Below, piece after piece: positions 5,902 to 6,989 of a stretch of 6,989 nt of DNA (positions are counted from its first letter, which is position 1; each line of letters begins with the position of its first letter). The DNA comes from Zetaproteobacteria bacterium. Its GTDB lineage: Bacteria; Pseudomonadota; Zetaproteobacteria; Mariprofundales; Mariprofundaceae. The DNA lies in assembly GCA_021545595.1 (NCBI GenBank), contig JAJRVG010000211.1, forward strand, positions 1-6,989. Direction: 5' to 3'. Position numbers and translations under genes: made by a program. The notes under the pieces were generated by a model that saw only the letters and a list, made by a program, of their open reading frames with translations, did no database searches and had not been told where the DNA came from.

Positions 5902-6989
5902 CAGAGTTCCTTGGAATCCCCGGACTGCTGCACGCGCAACCCACGGCGAAAACGATCCGCCAGCCCGCCCAGCCAGCGGCCGGGATCGGTAACATTCCAC
6001 TGCTCAACACGTTCGCGCAAGCTTGCCTCATCGCCAGTAAGCGTACGGCCCTCCATCGGCGTCAACACGCGGCCCATATCGCGCAGACGATGGGTTGGTA
6101 TGCCGGAAACAGCAAGCAGTTTATACTGAACCAGAAGTGCCTGTTCCACATCATCCAGACTAGGCAGGCCGTAATCTTCCAGAGCTGTTCCAGGCAGTGG
6201 CCTGAATGGAACCAGGAGAGGAACAATGCCATGTTCAATCAGAGCCTTCATTCCCTCTATCGTAGATTCAAGAGACTCCAGTCCCGGAATCAGATGGCTG
6301 ACAACTGCTCCGTCACGGAATATCTGTCTCGCATGAGTCAAAGCTGCCCAGATAGCTTTCTGGCCACCATGCTTCTGTTTGCCCGGACATACTGATGCAA
6401 AACGATTCTCATCATGTAGCTCAAGGTTGCAGACAAAAATGTCCAGCCCAGCTGCATAGAGATCGTCAATCACAGAGAGGTCAGCCGGAGCTACCGTCTC
6501 CAGCGCAATCTGCCTGTGCCCAAGGTGCCGACGAAGCAGGTCAATAATCGGAACCAGGCGCGCCAGCCCGGCATCGCTGCCCGGTGCATAGCCATTATAG
6601 AGGTAAACGGTATCAACTTCACGCTCATCCAGCGCTGCCCGAACTACCTCAACCAGGTCGAGAGAGTCACGAAGTGGTGGCTCAATCTCATTGAGCATTG
6701 AGTCATACTGGCAGTATTGGCAGGCAAGCCCGTGTTCAGCAAAAAAACCGCAACCAAGCAATGGATTAATAATCAGAAGTTTATCGTGCAACGATGCGAA
6801 ACTCCCCATTCTGGCACCAGACCTGGTGGTCTTGCTGTAGAAGGAGGGTGCTTCAACCAGTTCAATCGTCTGCTCCTCTCCAGCGCAGCTCAGATGAAAA
6901 CCATCACCCTCTTCATGCAGCAGGAATGTGCTCTCCTCCGTATAGGGCTGACCCACAGGAACAGAACAGAAATGACCACTGGGAAGACG
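5901..6989 (-). CDS. Radical SAM superfamily protein of unknown function (5' end probably outside window)
   Basis: The frame is open from the right edge of the window to TGA 5903-5901. A GTG at 6956 would give 351 residues but has no recognisable ribosome binding site, so the true start probably lies beyond the edge. Numbered from that GTG, the cluster motif is Cys69-x9-Cys79-x2-Cys82 (LLGCGFFAEHGLACQYCQYD), not the usual C-x3-C-x2-C; archaeal and eukaryotic Elp3 has similar spacing. Then come barrel-like strands: VDTVYLYNGYAPGSDAG (114-130, resembling the GE/SAM-contact region), ALETVAP (151-157), LDIFVCNLELHDENRF (171-186), VVSHLIPGLES (218-228) and VPLLVPFRPLPGT (245-257). The order suits a TIM-barrel radical SAM core with a short N-terminal domain. 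Cys176 and Cys190 are further cysteines. Substrate is unknown; it does not look like BioB, LipA or an Elp3 with an acetyltransferase domain. It is coupled by a one-base overlap to the permease, so a role in sulfur metabolism is likely but inferred. Confidence 0.8.
   Translation of the reverse strand, partial: RLPSGHFCSVPVGQPYTEESTFLLHEEGDGFHLSCAGEEQTIELVEAPSFYSKTTRSGARMGSFASLHDKLLIINPLLGCGFFAEHGLACQYCQYDSMLNEIEPPLRDSLDLVEVVRAALDEREVDTVYLYNGYAPGSDAGLARLVPIIDLLRRHLGHRQIALETVAPADLSVIDDLYAAGLDIFVCNLELHDENRFASVCPGKQKHGGQKAIWAALTHARQIFRDGAVVSHLIPGLESLESTIEGMKALIEHGIVPLLVPFRPLPGTALEDYGLPSLDDVEQALLVQYKLLAVSGIPTHRLRDMGRVLTPMEGRTLTGDEASLRERVEQWNVTDPGRWLGGLADRFRRGLRVQQSGDSKEL

Noticed and set aside
5899..6000. 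Longer N-terminus for the permease starting at 6000
   Set aside because: It would overlap the radical SAM gene by 100 bases and add 33 Arg/Gly-rich residues. The ATG at 5901 has a ribosome binding site and the TGATG overlap.

Overview
The window holds the 3' end of a LysR-type regulator gene on the + strand, one small lipoprotein gene on the - strand, and a tightly packed seven-gene operon on the - strand. In order of transcription, reading right to left, the operon runs: radical SAM protein (5' end probably beyond the window edge), SLC13/DASS-type anion permease, CysH-type APS reductase, DsrE2-like protein, TusA-like protein, cysD, cysN. The proteins look proteobacterial, with a CysD of exactly the usual 302 residues and a separate CysN. 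Base composition is moderate, with good AAGGA or GGAG ribosome binding sites. A marine or sediment gamma- or zetaproteobacterial lithotroph would fit, but that is a guess; nothing here fixes the taxon.

The logic of the operon is sulfate uptake and assimilation. The SLC13 protein would import an anion, presumably sulfate. CysD and CysN form ATP sulfurylase and make APS. The CysH protein carries the CC...CxxC iron-sulfur motif of the APS-reducing branch, so it should reduce APS to sulfite directly. This agrees with the absence of an APS kinase (no cysC gene, and no CysC domain on CysN). No sulfite reductase is present in the window. Between cysH and cysD lie a DsrE2-like and a TusA-like gene. 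Both families handle sulfane sulfur on cysteines, so the operon appears to join sulfate reduction to a persulfide-carrier module. The first visible gene is a radical SAM enzyme with an unusual C-x9-C-x2-C cluster motif and no function I can assign. It overlaps the permease gene by one base.

Coupling is tight. Three junctions are one-base stop/start overlaps: radical SAM/SLC13 and cysH/dsrE2 (both TGATG), and cysD/cysN (TAATG). The other gaps are 5, 8 and 35 bases. The operon promoter is not in the window.

Left of the operon, bases 732-830 hold several palindromes, including a perfect TGTGA-N6-TCACA that matches the core of a CRP-family operator. They lie upstream of a 51-codon lipoprotein gene (576-731). 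That gene converges on the LysR gene, and a strong hairpin lies between the two stop codons. No stretch longer than 300 bases lacks a gene. I saw no tRNA, rRNA, CRISPR array, insertion sequence or attachment site.
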